Origin: Curtobacterium sp. VKM Ac-1376
GTDB lineage: Bacteria > Actinomycetota > Actinomycetes > Actinomycetales > Microbacteriaceae
Assembly (NCBI RefSeq): GCF_015351025.1
Contig: NZ_JADKRV010000005.1
Location: forward strand, 1-64,000
Reading direction: 5' to 3'
Length of the DNA: 64,000 nucleotides
Below the pieces are notes generated by a model. That model saw only the letters and a program-made list of their open reading frames with translations, did not search any database and had not been told where the DNA came from. Made by a program: the position numbers and the translations under genes. Below, one piece after another: positions 11,724 through 21,831 of this stretch. The stretch's first letter is position 1; each line of letters opens with the position of its first letter.

Positions 11724-12572
11724 TTGCGCGACGACGACATCGAGGACACCGTCATCCGGCGACCCCGACGAACGCTGTCGCGCAACAGCCCGGGCGGCGC
11801 CCTCGGAGACACCGTCATCCGCGGGACGGGCGCCGGAACGGCAGCGCACGAGCCCCCGGAGCACGCCGACGCACTCGACGCCGCCGCTGCCGACGACGTC
11901 CTCGGTGACACGATCATCCGGCCGCGTCGGACCCCCGCGACCCACCCGGTCCGCCGGTCGTCCGGGTCGGACGGAGTCCTGGCCGAGGCCGCAACAGCCG
12001 ACGCCAACGAGCCGGAGGACACCGTCGTCCGGGCACCCGCGCGACCCGCCGTCGGTCCGAGCACGCCCCTCGGGGCCGCCCCGGGCCTCCCGTCCGTCCC
12101 CACCATCCCGCCGGTCCCGGCGACCCCCTCCGCTCGTGTGCCGTCGATCCGGATCGGCGACCGCACCTTCCGGCTCGACCACCCGGTGATCATCGGGCGA
12201 CGGCCGTCGCTGCCGCGGATCACGCGCGATCCGGCGCCGGAGCTCGTCACGGTGCGGTCGGTGTACGGACAGGTGTCGTCGTCGCACGTGCACCTGCACG
12301 CCGAGGGCGAAGCCGTCGTCGTGCAGGACCTCCGGTCAACGAACGGGACGGTCGTCCGGCCGGCCGGTGCACCGCCGTACCGCATGGCGTCGGGTGCGGC
12401 GATCGTCGCGCTGACGGGTACGGTAGTCGAGATCGGTGACGGGAACGCCATCGAGGTCCTCTCGCCGTACCTCCGGGTCGCACCGACGGAAGAGGGGCTC
12501 CCTCCGGTTCCCCCGTGGCCCTCCGACCAGACAGCACACGGCACGCCCCGACCCACCAGAGAGCGATCCTGA
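11724..12572 (+). CDS. FHA-domain protein with four D-T-[VI]-[IV]-R motifs
   Basis: A 282-residue soluble protein. The start is taken as TTG 11724, seven bases after GGGAGGG and downstream of a -10; a longer reading from 11268 overlaps the previous gene. The N-terminal 105 residues are low complexity but repeat one linear motif: E-D-T-V-I-R (T9), G-D-T-V-I-R (T30), G-D-T-I-I-R (T63) and E-D-T-V-V-R (T100). A proline-rich linker leads to a C-terminal FHA domain with G-R-R near 159, S-S-S-H-V near 191 and S-T-N-G-T near 211, the phospho-threonine-binding residues. It ends 3 bases before the PP2C gene, so it likely works with the phosphatase and the nearby kinase. Confidence 0.85.
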   Translation: MRDDDIEDTVIRRPRRTLSRNSPGGALGDTVIRGTGAGTAAHEPPEHADALDAAAADDVLGDTIIRPRRTPATHPVRRSSGSDGVLAEAATADANEPEDTVVRAPARPAVGPSTPLGAAPGLPSVPTIPPVPATPSARVPSIRIGDRTFRLDHPVIIGRRPSLPRITRDPAPELVTVRSVYGQVSSSHVHLHAEGEAVVVQDLRSTNGTVVRPAGAPPYRMASGAAIVALTGTVVEIGDGNAIEVLSPYLRVAPTEEGLPPVPPWPSDQTAHGTPRPTRERS

Positions 12573-12575
12573 CAC

Positions 12576-13397
12576 GTGACCGAACTCGGCCGAGCAGCCA
12601 CTGCGCATGCCATCGACGTCCCCGGTGCCGACGGCGCCACCCTGATGCTCTCGTGGGGAGCCGCGACCGACGTCGGTCGTCGGCGTGACCACAACGAGGA
12701 CAGCTACATCGTGGGGGCACCGTTCTTCGTCGTCGCGGACGGCATGGGGGGACACCTCGCGGGGGACCGCGCGAGCGACGCCGTGGTGCGCCGCCTCGAG
12801 CAGGTGACCCCGGAGCCCTTCACCACCCGCCAGGGGATCCAGCGCGCGCTGCTGCTCGCGACCGCCGACATCGAGCGCGCTGCCGGCGGCAACGCCATCG
12901 GTGCTGGCACCACCGTCACGGGCATCGCGCTCGTCGCATCACTCGGACAGCCCGCTGCGCTCGTCTTCAACGTCGGGGACTCGCGCACGTACCGGATCGA
13001 GGACGGCGTGCTCCGCCGCGTCACCGTCGACCACTCGGTCGTCCAGGAGATGGTGGACGCGGGACTCCTGCGGGCCGAGGACGCCGAACAGCACCCGGAC
13101 AGCAACGTGATCACCCGTGCGGTCGGCTTCGGTGAGCCCCCGGCACCGGACTGGTGGACCCTCCCGCTGCGGGCCGGTGACCGGTACATCGTGTGCTCGG
13201 ACGGCCTGACGAAGGAACTCGGTGACGCCGGAATCGCCCGGATCGCTGCCGTGGAGCCGGGAGCTCAGGAACTCGCGGACCGCCTGGTCGGCGACGCGGT
13301 CGTCGCCGGTGGCCGGGACAACGTCACCGTGGTCGTGCTCCAGGTGGACGCAGCACCGGACGACGGCGACCTCGAGGACACGCTGCCTCGCCACTGA
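12576..13397 (+). CDS. PP2C-family Ser/Thr phosphatase (PstP/Stp-like)
   Basis: A 273-residue soluble PPM phosphatase. The metal-binding aspartates are visible in R-R-D-H-N-E-D-S (about 36-43), V-V-A-D-G-M-G-G-H (about 53-61), V-C-S-D-G-L-T-K-E-L (about 208) and G-G-R-D-N-V-T-V-V-V (about 248). The family reverses Hanks-type kinase phosphorylation. It lacks the membrane anchor and extracellular tail of mycobacterial PstP. The last residues read L-E-D-T-L-P-R-H, which echo the D-T-x-x-R motifs of the FHA protein (T269). The GTG start lies 3 bases after the FHA stop; the kinase follows after 130 bases with its own promoter. Confidence 0.92.
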   Translation: MTELGRAATAHAIDVPGADGATLMLSWGAATDVGRRRDHNEDSYIVGAPFFVVADGMGGHLAGDRASDAVVRRLEQVTPEPFTTRQGIQRALLLATADIERAAGGNAIGAGTTVTGIALVASLGQPAALVFNVGDSRTYRIEDGVLRRVTVDHSVVQEMVDAGLLRAEDAEQHPDSNVITRAVGFGEPPAPDWWTLPLRAGDRYIVCSDGLTKELGDAGIARIAAVEPGAQELADRLVGDAVVAGGRDNVTVVVLQVDAAPDDGDLEDTLPRH

Positions 13398-13470
13398 CCA
13401 CCCCCTGAACTGGGGGAGCGCACCTGTTCCGTGGTGAACGGGGTGCGGAATGACGGTCACCCACGCTTCG

Positions 13471-13476
13471 TACAAT
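13471..13476 (+). promoter_or_regulatory. -10 element of the kinase operon
   Basis: TACAAT is among the best -10 matches in the window. It lies about 50 bases before the kinase ATG, whose ribosome site GGAGGAGGGG is at 13516-13524. It probably opens an operon of seven genes to 28501. The -35 is not convincing. Confidence 0.5.
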
Positions 13477-13527
13477 GACAGGGCCACGTCGAGAGAGCTG
13501 GCCGCTCGGCCGCGGGAGGAGGGGATC

Positions 13528-14940
13528 ATGGCGCGACGCCTGCCGTCCGACCCGCCCGTGATCGGCGGCTTCAGCCCCGTGCACGTCCTCGGCTCCGGCG
13601 GGTTCGCCGACGTCTTCCTCTACGAGCAGGACATGCCCCGCCGCCAGGTCGCGGTGAAGGTGCTCCTCGACGAGGTCGTCGACGACCGGGTCCGGCAGAT
13701 GTTCCAGGCCGAGGCGAACCTGATGGCCCGCCTGAGCACACACCCCTCGATCCTGACCGTGTTCCAGGCGAGCGTCGCAGCAGACGGCCGCCCGTACCTC
13801 GTGATGGAGCTGTGCTCCTCGTCACTGAGCGAGCGCTACCGCCGCGAACCCGTCCCCGTCTCCGAGGTGCTGTCCATCGGCATCCGCATCGGGTCCGCGC
13901 TCGAGACCGCGCACCGCGAGGGCGTGCTGCACCGCGACATCAAGCCGTCGAACATCCTGCTCACGGCCTACGGCAACCCGGTGCTCTCCGACTTCGGGAT
14001 CGCCGCGACCATCGGGGGCACCGACCCGGACGAGCCGATCGGCATGTCCATCCCCTGGTCGGCGCCCGAGGTCCTGATCGACGAGTCCCGCGGCACGATC
14101 CAGTCCGAGGTCTACTCGCTCGCGGCGACCGTCTACTCCCTGCTCGCCGGACGCAGTCCGTTCGAGGTCCGCGGGGGCAAGAACGGCGCGAGCGACCTGA
14201 TGCACCGGATCGACAAGGGCGGCGTGAAGCCCACCGGCCGGACCGACGTGCCGCCCTCGCTCGAGCGGCTGCTCGCCACGGCGCTGTCCCGCAAGCCGCA
14301 GGCACGCCCGGCGACCGTGATCGAGCTCGTCCGGGGGTTCCAGCAGGTCGAGGCCGAGCTCGGCATCCCGCAGACGGCAGCCGACGTCGCGGTGGAGCCC
14401 TGGGCGATCTCCACGCCAACGCCGCACGGCGACCAGACCGTGGTACGCGAGCTCCAGCCACCCACGCGCGTCGGTGGACGTCGACGCACCCGTCGTGCCG
14501 TGCAGGGCGGGGTCGTGGCGGGCGGGTCAGAGAGTGTCGGAACGCTGCACCGGACCGGCTCCGTGACGCGCGCTCGGCGTCGCACCCGTTCAACACTCGT
14601 CTGGGCGACCTCCCTCGCCGTCGTGGTGGTCGCTGCCCTCGCGATCGCGACCGTCCTCGTGCTGGGCCGGCTCGGTTCCGGTGCCATCCCGGTCGTCGCC
14701 GAGGTCCGTGCCGAGCCCGCCGCCGAGTCGGTGTCGTTCAGCTGGACGGATCCGGGCCTCCGGAGCGGGGACACCTACGTCATCTCCTCCAACGGCTCCT
14801 CCAGCCAGCAGACGGGTGCGACCTTCGTCGTCTCCGGGCAGCGCGGTGACGAGGAGTGCATCGCCGTCGCCGTGAACCGCGACGGCAAGACCGGTGCCGC
14901 GAGCGCGGAGAAGTGTGCCACGATCGGGGCCGCCGGGTGA
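13528..14940 (+). CDS. transmembrane Hanks-type Ser/Thr protein kinase
   Basis: The 470-residue protein starts at ATG 13528 behind a strong ribosome site; an in-frame ATG at 13450 lies upstream of the -10 and is rejected. The kinase domain (about 15-285) has a glycine loop G-S-G-G-F-A-D-V, V-A-V-K lysine, H-R-D-I-K-P-S-N catalytic loop, D-F-G, and P-W-S-A-P-E in place of the usual Y-M-A-P-E. The juxtamembrane segment contains D-Q-T-V-V-R (T304), close to the FHA protein's motifs. One membrane helix spans about 356-380. A small outside domain of about 80 residues follows (FN3-like, two cysteines). The stop overlaps the giant protein's GTG, suggesting joint function. Confidence 0.93.
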   Translation: MARRLPSDPPVIGGFSPVHVLGSGGFADVFLYEQDMPRRQVAVKVLLDEVVDDRVRQMFQAEANLMARLSTHPSILTVFQASVAADGRPYLVMELCSSSLSERYRREPVPVSEVLSIGIRIGSALETAHREGVLHRDIKPSNILLTAYGNPVLSDFGIAATIGGTDPDEPIGMSIPWSAPEVLIDESRGTIQSEVYSLAATVYSLLAGRSPFEVRGGKNGASDLMHRIDKGGVKPTGRTDVPPSLERLLATALSRKPQARPATVIELVRGFQQVEAELGIPQTAADVAVEPWAISTPTPHGDQTVVRELQPPTRVGGRRRTRRAVQGGVVAGGSESVGTLHRTGSVTRARRRTRSTLVWATSLAVVVVAALAIATVLVLGRLGSGAIPVVAEVRAEPAAESVSFSWTDPGLRSGDTYVISSNGSSSQQTGATFVVSGQRGDEECIAVAVNRDGKTGAASAEKCATIGAAG

Positions 14941-17900
14941 TCCGCGCCTTCCTCGCCAAGCACCGGTCCGCCGCTGTCACGACGGGTGCGTCCGTGCTCG
15001 TCGCCGCGGTCGTCGCGACCACGGCGATCGTGTCGAACGGCTACCACACGCAGCGCGTCGACCTCGGTGACGGAACCGTCTGGGTGCCCTCGACCGAGTA
15101 CGGCGCGATCGGCCGCGCGAACACCGGCGTCCTCCAGCTCAACACCGCGGTCGAGACCGCGAGCGACGACCTCTCCGTGCTGCAGCGAGGTTCGACCGTC
15201 TACAGCGTCGACGAGACGAAGGGCACGGTCGCCGAGGTCGACGTCGCCGACGCCACCGTCGGCGACGCCGTCACCCTGCCGGCCGGGACTCCGCACGTCT
15301 TCTTCCCCGGCGACACCGCGGTGATCGGCAACCAGGACACCGGAGAACTCTGGGCGACGCCCGCGAGCGACCTGGCTGACTTCGACGCCTCGACCAAGGC
15401 CGACCTGACGCTGGGCGCCGACACCGTGTTCGACGCCTCCGACGACCACGTCGCCGTGTACTCGGCGAAGACCGGCACCGCATCGCTCGTCGACGTCGGA
15501 GCGACCCTGACGGTCGACCAGCGCTGGAAGGTCGACATGGACCGCGGCGACGACTTCCAGGTCGCGACCTTCGACGGTCACCTCGCCGTGCTCGACCGCA
15601 CGGACGGCGTCCTGTCGATCGACGGTCACACGGTCGAGCTCGGCGACCGTCTCGGTTCCTCGCCGGCGTTGCAGCGTTCGTCGGACGCCTCCTCGCAGGT
15701 CACCGTCGCGGGCACGGCCGGTCTGGTCCGGGTGACTGCGTCGGGCTCCGTGGACGCCACTGCGCTGCAGGTCTCCGGACGTGCGGCGCGGCCCTACGTC
15801 GACGGCTCCTGCACCTACGCGGCGTGGGCTGGCGGCCAGGCGATCGACACCTGTGACGGCAGCGCGCTCCAGCGGCTCGCGAGCACCGGTGGCACCAGTG
15901 AGCTGCAGATCCTGCACAACGGCCAGACCGTCGTCGCGAACGATCCGCGGAGCGGACGCTCCTGGGCCATCGACCGGAGCGGCCAGCTCATCGACAACTG
16001 GGCCGACCTCGTCGAGCAGGACGACGAGAAGCAGCAGGAACAGGTCTCCGACGACGATCCCGAGGTCGACAAGGACCAACAGCCGCCCGTGGCGGTCGAC
16101 GACGAACTGGGCGCTCGTCCGGGACGCACGACGAGCCTCCCGGTCCTGCTCAACGACTACGACCCGAACGGTGACCCGATCATCGTGAGCGAGGTCGGCG
16201 CCATCTCGAAGTCCGCCGGCCGCGTCGCGATCGTCGGTGACGGCCAGCGGTTGCAGGTCACGCTGTCGTCCCGCGCGACCGGCACCGTCGCGTTCCAGTA
16301 CACGATCACCGACGGCAACAGCGGGTCCGACACCGCGACGGTCCGGATCACCGTGCGCCCGGACACCGAGAACGACGCCCCACGGCAGGTCCGGGACACC
16401 TCGGCCGACGTCGTCCAGAACGGGCACCTGGTGACGAATGTGCTCGGCGACTGGGTGGACCCCGACGGCGACCCGGTCTACCTGGAGTCGGCGACGGCGT
16501 CCAACGGCGACCGCGTGTCGACCACACCGGACGGGCTCCTCGACTTCCGCGCGGACAGCGGACGGACAGGGGAGCGTTCGGCGCAGTTGGTCGTGAGCGA
16601 CGGTCGTGCCGAAGGCCGGGGCGGGGTGACCGTCCGGGTGGCGGAGCAGGGCGCCGTGCCGCTCCGCGCCGACCCGTTCCCGGTCTCGGGTTACGCCGGC
16701 AAGGCCTTCACGGTCGAGCCGCTCGACCACGTCCGCGGTGGCAACGGCACGGTGACCCTGACGAGCGTGTCGTCGCCGTCCGGCCTGACCGTCACGCCGA
16801 GCTACGACGCCGGTACGTTCCGGGTGCAGGGTGAGCGCGCTGGGGACCACCAGCTCGAGTACACGGTCACCGACGGCGTCAAGACCTCCAGTGGGACGGT
16901 CCGGGTGACCGTCCTCGCTCCGCCGGACGCCTCCACGGCGCCGATCACCACGCCCAAGACGGTGTTCGTCAACACCCTGTCGACGAAGGACACCGACGTC
17001 ACGGCGACCGACATCGACCCCGCGGGTGGGGTGCTCCTCGTCACCGCGCTCGACGGACCTGTGCGCGGCAGCGGGGTGCAGGCGAACATCCTCGACCAGC
17101 ACACGGTCCGCGTCACCCTGACGGCACCGCTCGACCGCCCGGTGTCGTTCGGGTACACCGAGACCAACGGCTTGGCATCGTCCCCCGGCACCATCACGGT
17201 GGTCGAGATCCCCGAGCCCGATCGCATCCAGCCGCCGGTCGCGCAGCCCGACACCACCACCGTGCGCGTCGGGGACGTCGCGAACATCGACGTGCTCGAC
17301 AACGACACCCAGCCCGAGGGCGAGCCGCTGACGCTGCAGCCGGAGCTGGTGCAGAACGTGCCCGGCGACGGCGGACTGCTGTTCGTCTCCGGCGACCACC
17401 TGCGCTACCTCGCGCCGAAGACCCCGGGCAACTACACCGCGGTCTACCGCGTCGCGGGGCCCGACGGACAGTACGCCGATGCGGCCGTGTCGATCTCCGT
17501 GCGGGAGCGGGACGCCGCCACGAACAACCCGCCCGTCCCGCAGACGGTCACCGCGCGCGTCGTCGCCGGCTCCTCGGTGCGCGTGGTCGTGCCCCTGAAC
17601 AGCATCGACCCGGACGGCGACTCCGTGCAGCTGGTCGGTGTCGGGTCGAACCCCGACAAGGGCTCCGTGACGGACGTCGCGGGCGATGCGCTGACCTACG
17701 AGGCCGGTGACTACTCAGCCGGGACGGACGAGTTCACCTACACGGTGGTGGACGCCCTCGGTGCCCGCGCGACCGGGACGATCCGTGTCGGCATCGCGCC
17801 CCGCGCCGAGCAGGCGTCCAACCCCGTGGCCGAGGCCGACCACGTCACGATCCGTCCCGATGGCTCGGTGACCGTCCGCGTGCTGCAGAACGACTCCGAC

Positions 17901-20807
17901 CCGGAGGGCGGGCAGCTCACCGTCTCGCGGGCCGAGCCCACGGCCGAGGACGTCACCGCGAAGATCCTGCGGAAGCAGCAGATCCGGGTGACCCCGCCGA
18001 AGTCCGCGAAGACGGGTGACTTCGCCGTGCTCTACACGGTGGCGAACACCAGCGGGGGATCGAGCACCGCGTTCCTCACCGTCACCGTCGACGAGGACGC
18101 CCAGCCGCTCCGACCGGAGGTCGACGACACCACGCTCGACCTGCAGGACATCCTGCACCGGCAGAGCGTGACGGTCGACGTGCTCGACAACGTCTTCTTC
18201 GCCGAGGGCACCGCCGCGGACCTGCGGGTCGGTGTCGTCCCCGGCTACGGCGACACCGCACGGACCACCGACGACGGCCGGATCACGGTCCGCCTGACAG
18301 ACGAGTCCCAGGTGATCCCGTTCTCGGTCGCCCGCGTCGACCATCCGGACATCGTCTCCTACGGCTTCGTCAACGTGCCCGGGTTCGACGACGCGCTGCC
18401 GCAGATCAACCGCAGCGCCGGGGCCGTCACGGTGAAGAGCGAGGCGACGGTCCGGATCCCGCTCGAGGACTTCGTCGTCACGGCCAACGGCGAGACCGCG
18501 AAGATCACCGACCGCGGCACGGTCAAGGCCACCCACGCCAACGGGCGGAGCCTGGTGGTGGACTCGTCGACGCTGCAGTTCACCTCCTCGAAGCTCTACT
18601 ACGGCAAGGCCTCCATCTCGTTCGAGGTCACCGACGGTTCGGCGGCGAACGGTGGCGAGGGACGCGTCGCCACGCTCGTGCTCCCCATCACCGTGACGCC
18701 CCGGTCCAACCAGCCGCCGGCGTTCACGGGGTCGTCGGTCGAGATGCAGCCGGGCGAGACGCGCAAGATCGACCTGACGAAGCTCACCGACTACCCGTAC
18801 CCGAAGGACCTGCCCGAGCTGCGGTACTCGGTCGTCGGGCGCCCCGCCGCGGGGACCACCGCCACGATCGCGAAGCAGCAGCTGACGATCACCGTCGCCG
18901 ACACCGCGAAGAAGAACACCTCGGCGTCGATCGGGATCGGTGTCGCGGACGAGGCCAACGCAGGTCGCGCCGGCACGGTCACCGTGGGCGTCGTCGCGTC
19001 CACCAGACCCGTCGTCCAGCCGGGCGCGGACCGGTCGGTCACGAAGCGCGGGGCGACGACCACCATCGACGTCCTCACCAACGACCAGCCGACGAACCCG
19101 TTCCCGGGTGAGCGACTGCGCGTCGTGAACATCCGTGGCCTCTCCGGGGGCCTGCCGAGCGGCGTCACCGTGACACCCAGCGGCGACCGGTCGCGCCTGC
19201 AGGTCCGTGTGGCGGACGGCGCGAAGCCCGGCGACGCCCACCTGCAGTACCAGGTCGCCGACGCCACGAACGACCCGGACCGGTACGTCTGGGGCGACGT
19301 GACGATCTCCGTCCAGGACGTCCCGGACGCTCCCGGTGCGCCGACCCGGACGGGCTCGTACGACGGCGGACAGGTGACGCTCACGTGGCCGACGCCGCAG
19401 GGCAACAACTCCCCGATCACCGGGTACCGCGTCGTGGGGACCAACGGCGTCTCGAAGAACTGCGGCACCGCGACGGTGTGCACGATCACGGGGCTCGACC
19501 CCACGGCGTCCTACCGGTTCCAGGTGGTGGCCACCAACGCCATCGGTGACTCGAAGCCCTCGGCGCGTTCCGGCCCGATGAGCGCCGACTTCGTGCCGGC
19601 ACCGCCGAAGGGCATCACCGTCACGCCGAGCAAGTCCACGCCGAACCAGCTCGACGTGCGGTGGAACAAGGTCGCCGCGCCGAACAACGGCAGTGCGGTC
19701 GACGACTACATCGTCAGCATCGAGGGCCCCGGGCTGTCCACCACCCGGAACACCGGCACCGCCACGAACACCTCGTTCACCGGTGCCCAGAGCGCCGCTC
19801 AGTACAGGGTCACCGTCTCGGCGCGGAACGATGCCGATCGGAACGCCACCGTGGTGCAGTGGAACTCCGGTTCCGCGACCGGTGCTGCGGTCGGCACGCC
19901 GGCTGTGCCGACCCTGAACGCGTCACGCGACGCGTCGCCGGGGCGCACGACGGTGGCACTGAGCGCCACCGAGAGCGACTGGGCCGGGGGAGGCCGGACG
20001 CTCACCATCGTGCGCTACCCGCCCGGTGTGAACATCCCGAGCGGGTGCTCCACCAACGGGTCCGACAAGAAGTGGGACGGCAGCAGCGCCACCGACACGC
20101 TGAACTCCAACGGCAACTTCCAGTACGTCGCGCTGGCCGACAACGGCCTGTTCTGCACCCCGAGCCGAGCGGCTTCCGTGCAGGGGTACGCCGCTCCGGG
20201 TACGGCGTCGGCGGACATCGGCATCGAACGGTTGAGCGACGACGACGGCACCTACGCCATCCGGATCCGCGACCCGCGCGCACAGCCGAGCCCGAACGGG
20301 TCGATCGACCACTTCGCGTACTCCGTCAACGGCGGTGGCTTCGTGTCGTTCGGCGGGAACGGGTCGTGGGTCACCGGCGCCGCATTCGGCTCGACGGTGA
20401 GCGTGACCGTGGTCGCCTGTGCGGACGACACCGCGAACTTCTGTGGTGACGGGACCACCGTCGGCGGACTCCGCCCGGTGCAGACCCGGGCCTCGCTCCC
20501 CGAGTCGATGACCGCCGGTGCCCAGGTGACCGTGGCTTCTGCTCCGCAGAACGCGGGGCTCCAGCCCTCCGGCTACCGCGTCGTGTTCTGTGGCTCGCGC
20601 TACTACCAGCTCTGCGGTCAGGGCACGGTCTACGCGCCGGAAGCGCTGCCGACCGTCGAAGACTCACCCCTCACCCGGTACGTCTACGTCGCGGCGATCG
20701 TCGACGGGCACGAGGACCCGAACCCGCCGAGCGCCACGATCGAGGCAGCGCCCGTGCCGGACCCCGCGCCGGAGCAACCCGACCCGGAACCGGCGCCAGC
20801 CGGCTGA
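14937..20807 (+). CDS. giant anchored Ig-like/FN3 surface protein
   Basis: The 1956-residue protein starts at GTG 14937 inside the kinase stop (GTGA). One membrane helix (about 13-33) anchors a very long extracellular part. Residues about 40-370 are beta-rich and propeller-like. About 380-1455 is a run of Ig/cadherin-like repeats marked by L-N-D-Y-D-P-N-G-D-P, L-D-N-D-T-Q-P-E-G-E-P and L-Q-N-D-S-D-P-E-G, typical of calcium-binding VCBS-type domains. About 1463-1650 reads as two fibronectin III domains (I-T-G-Y-R-V-V-G; Y-R-F-Q-V-V-A-T-N). A further beta region and a proline-rich end follow. There is no sortase motif. It could be a wall-spanning adhesin, scaffold or sensor partner of the kinase; the function is not known to me. 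Confidence 0.9.
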   Translation: MIRAFLAKHRSAAVTTGASVLVAAVVATTAIVSNGYHTQRVDLGDGTVWVPSTEYGAIGRANTGVLQLNTAVETASDDLSVLQRGSTVYSVDETKGTVAEVDVADATVGDAVTLPAGTPHVFFPGDTAVIGNQDTGELWATPASDLADFDASTKADLTLGADTVFDASDDHVAVYSAKTGTASLVDVGATLTVDQRWKVDMDRGDDFQVATFDGHLAVLDRTDGVLSIDGHTVELGDRLGSSPALQRSSDASSQVTVAGTAGLVRVTASGSVDATALQVSGRAARPYVDGSCTYAAWAGGQAIDTCDGSALQRLASTGGTSELQILHNGQTVVANDPRSGRSWAIDRSGQLIDNWADLVEQDDEKQQEQVSDDDPEVDKDQQPPVAVDDELGARPGRTTSLPVLLNDYDPNGDPIIVSEVGAISKSAGRVAIVGDGQRLQVTLSSRATGTVAFQYTITDGNSGSDTATVRITVRPDTENDAPRQVRDTSADVVQNGHLVTNVLGDWVDPDGDPVYLESATASNGDRVSTTPDGLLDFRADSGRTGERSAQLVVSDGRAEGRGGVTVRVAEQGAVPLRADPFPVSGYAGKAFTVEPLDHVRGGNGTVTLTSVSSPSGLTVTPSYDAGTFRVQGERAGDHQLEYTVTDGVKTSSGTVRVTVLAPPDASTAPITTPKTVFVNTLSTKDTDVTATDIDPAGGVLLVTALDGPVRGSGVQANILDQHTVRVTLTAPLDRPVSFGYTETNGLASSPGTITVVEIPEPDRIQPPVAQPDTTTVRVGDVANIDVLDNDTQPEGEPLTLQPELVQNVPGDGGLLFVSGDHLRYLAPKTPGNYTAVYRVAGPDGQYADAAVSISVRERDAATNNPPVPQTVTARVVAGSSVRVVVPLNSIDPDGDSVQLVGVGSNPDKGSVTDVAGDALTYEAGDYSAGTDEFTYTVVDALGARATGTIRVGIAPRAEQASNPVAEADHVTIRPDGSVTVRVLQNDSDPEGGQLTVSRAEPTAEDVTAKILRKQQIRVTPPKSAKTGDFAVLYTVANTSGGSSTAFLTVTVDEDAQPLRPEVDDTTLDLQDILHRQSVTVDVLDNVFFAEGTAADLRVGVVPGYGDTARTTDDGRITVRLTDESQVIPFSVARVDHPDIVSYGFVNVPGFDDALPQINRSAGAVTVKSEATVRIPLEDFVVTANGETAKITDRGTVKATHANGRSLVVDSSTLQFTSSKLYYGKASISFEVTDGSAANGGEGRVATLVLPITVTPRSNQPPAFTGSSVEMQPGETRKIDLTKLTDYPYPKDLPELRYSVVGRPAAGTTATIAKQQLTITVADTAKKNTSASIGIGVADEANAGRAGTVTVGVVASTRPVVQPGADRSVTKRGATTTIDVLTNDQPTNPFPGERLRVVNIRGLSGGLPSGVTVTPSGDRSRLQVRVADGAKPGDAHLQYQVADATNDPDRYVWGDVTISVQDVPDAPGAPTRTGSYDGGQVTLTWPTPQGNNSPITGYRVVGTNGVSKNCGTATVCTITGLDPTASYRFQVVATNAIGDSKPSARSGPMSADFVPAPPKGITVTPSKSTPNQLDVRWNKVAAPNNGSAVDDYIVSIEGPGLSTTRNTGTATNTSFTGAQSAAQYRVTVSARNDADRNATVVQWNSGSATGAAVGTPAVPTLNASRDASPGRTTVALSATESDWAGGGRTLTIVRYPPGVNIPSGCSTNGSDKKWDGSSATDTLNSNGNFQYVALADNGLFCTPSRAASVQGYAAPGTASADIGIERLSDDDGTYAIRIRDPRAQPSPNGSIDHFAYSVNGGGFVSFGGNGSWVTGAAFGSTVSVTVVACADDTANFCGDGTTVGGLRPVQTRASLPESMTAGAQVTVASAPQNAGLQPSGYRVVFCGSRYYQLCGQGTVYAPEALPTVEDSPLTRYVYVAAIVDGHEDPNPPSATIEAAPVPDPAPEQPDPEPAPAG

Positions 20808-20859
20808 CCCAGGCCCGCCCGACGCCGCCCCTCCCGCCACGACCGAAGGACCACACCGC

Positions 20860-21831
20860 ATGAGCATGACCCCGGAGCAGGCCACCTGGTTCGCCGACGT
20901 CGCCGGCCGCATCGTGACCAACGTCGAGCAGGTGCTCCTCGGGAAGACGTTCGTGATCCGCCTGGCGGTGACGGCGATGCTCAGCGAGGGCCACCTGTTG
21001 CTCGAGGACGTCCCCGGCACGGGCAAGACGAGCCTGGCGCGTGCGATGGCGCAGAGCGTCCAGGGGTCGACGAACCGCATCCAGTTCACGCCCGACCTGC
21101 TGCCCGGCGACATCACCGGCATCAGCGTCTACGACCAGCGCACCCAGGAGTTCGACTTCCACCGCGGCCCAGTCTTCGCGAACATCGTGCTCGCCGACGA
21201 GATCAACCGCGCGAGCCCGAAGACCCAGTCCGCCCTGCTCGAGGCGATGGAGGAGTCCGCGATCACGGTCGACGGCGTCAACCACCGTCTCGCCGCGCCG
21301 TTCATGGTCATCGCGACGCAGAACCCGATCGAGCAGGCCGGCACGTACCGACTGCCCGAGGCACAGCTCGACCGCTTCCTCATGAAGACCTCCATCGGGT
21401 ACCCGGACCACGCCGCCACGGTGAAGATCCTCGAGACCTCGTCGGCCCCGTCGGCTTCGGTGCCGCTGGCGAGCGTCGTGCCCGCCGCGACGATCACCGA
21501 GATGGCCGCCCTGGCCCGGACGGTGCACGTCGACGCCGTGATCGCCGACTACGTCGCTCGTCTGGTCGACGCCACCCGTTCCGCCAGCGAGGTCCGCCTC
21601 GGCGTCAGCGTCCGTGGCGCGATGGGCCTGATCCGGGCCGCACGCGTCCTCGCTGCCCTGTCCGGTCGGCACTACGTCACCCCGGACGACGTCAAGGCAC
21701 TCGCGGTGCCGGTCCTCGCACACCGCCTGGTGCTCGACGCCGAGGCCGAGTTCGACGGCGTGAGCGCGCCGAGCGTCATCGCGCAGCTCCTGGTGGAGAC
21801 CCCGCCGCCCGCCGACCGAGTCACGACGTGA
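20860..21831 (+). CDS. MoxR-family AAA+ ATPase
   Basis: A 323-residue AAA+ protein from ATG 20860, 52 bases after the giant gene, with GAAGGA upstream. Walker A is D-V-P-G-T-G-K-T-S-L (about 48-57). Walker B is V-L-A-D-E-I-N-R-A-S-P-K (about 110-121), the typical MoxR form, and a sensor asparagine lies in A-T-Q-N-P-I-E. A C-terminal lid is present. MoxR ATPases act as chaperones that activate or assemble partner complexes, usually encoded with DUF58 and transglutaminase-fold proteins, as here. The stop overlaps the DUF58 start. Confidence 0.94.
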   Translation: MSMTPEQATWFADVAGRIVTNVEQVLLGKTFVIRLAVTAMLSEGHLLLEDVPGTGKTSLARAMAQSVQGSTNRIQFTPDLLPGDITGISVYDQRTQEFDFHRGPVFANIVLADEINRASPKTQSALLEAMEESAITVDGVNHRLAAPFMVIATQNPIEQAGTYRLPEAQLDRFLMKTSIGYPDHAATVKILETSSAPSASVPLASVVPAATITEMAALARTVHVDAVIADYVARLVDATRSASEVRLGVSVRGAMGLIRAARVLAALSGRHYVTPDDVKALAVPVLAHRLVLDAEAEFDGVSAPSVIAQLLVETPPPADRVTT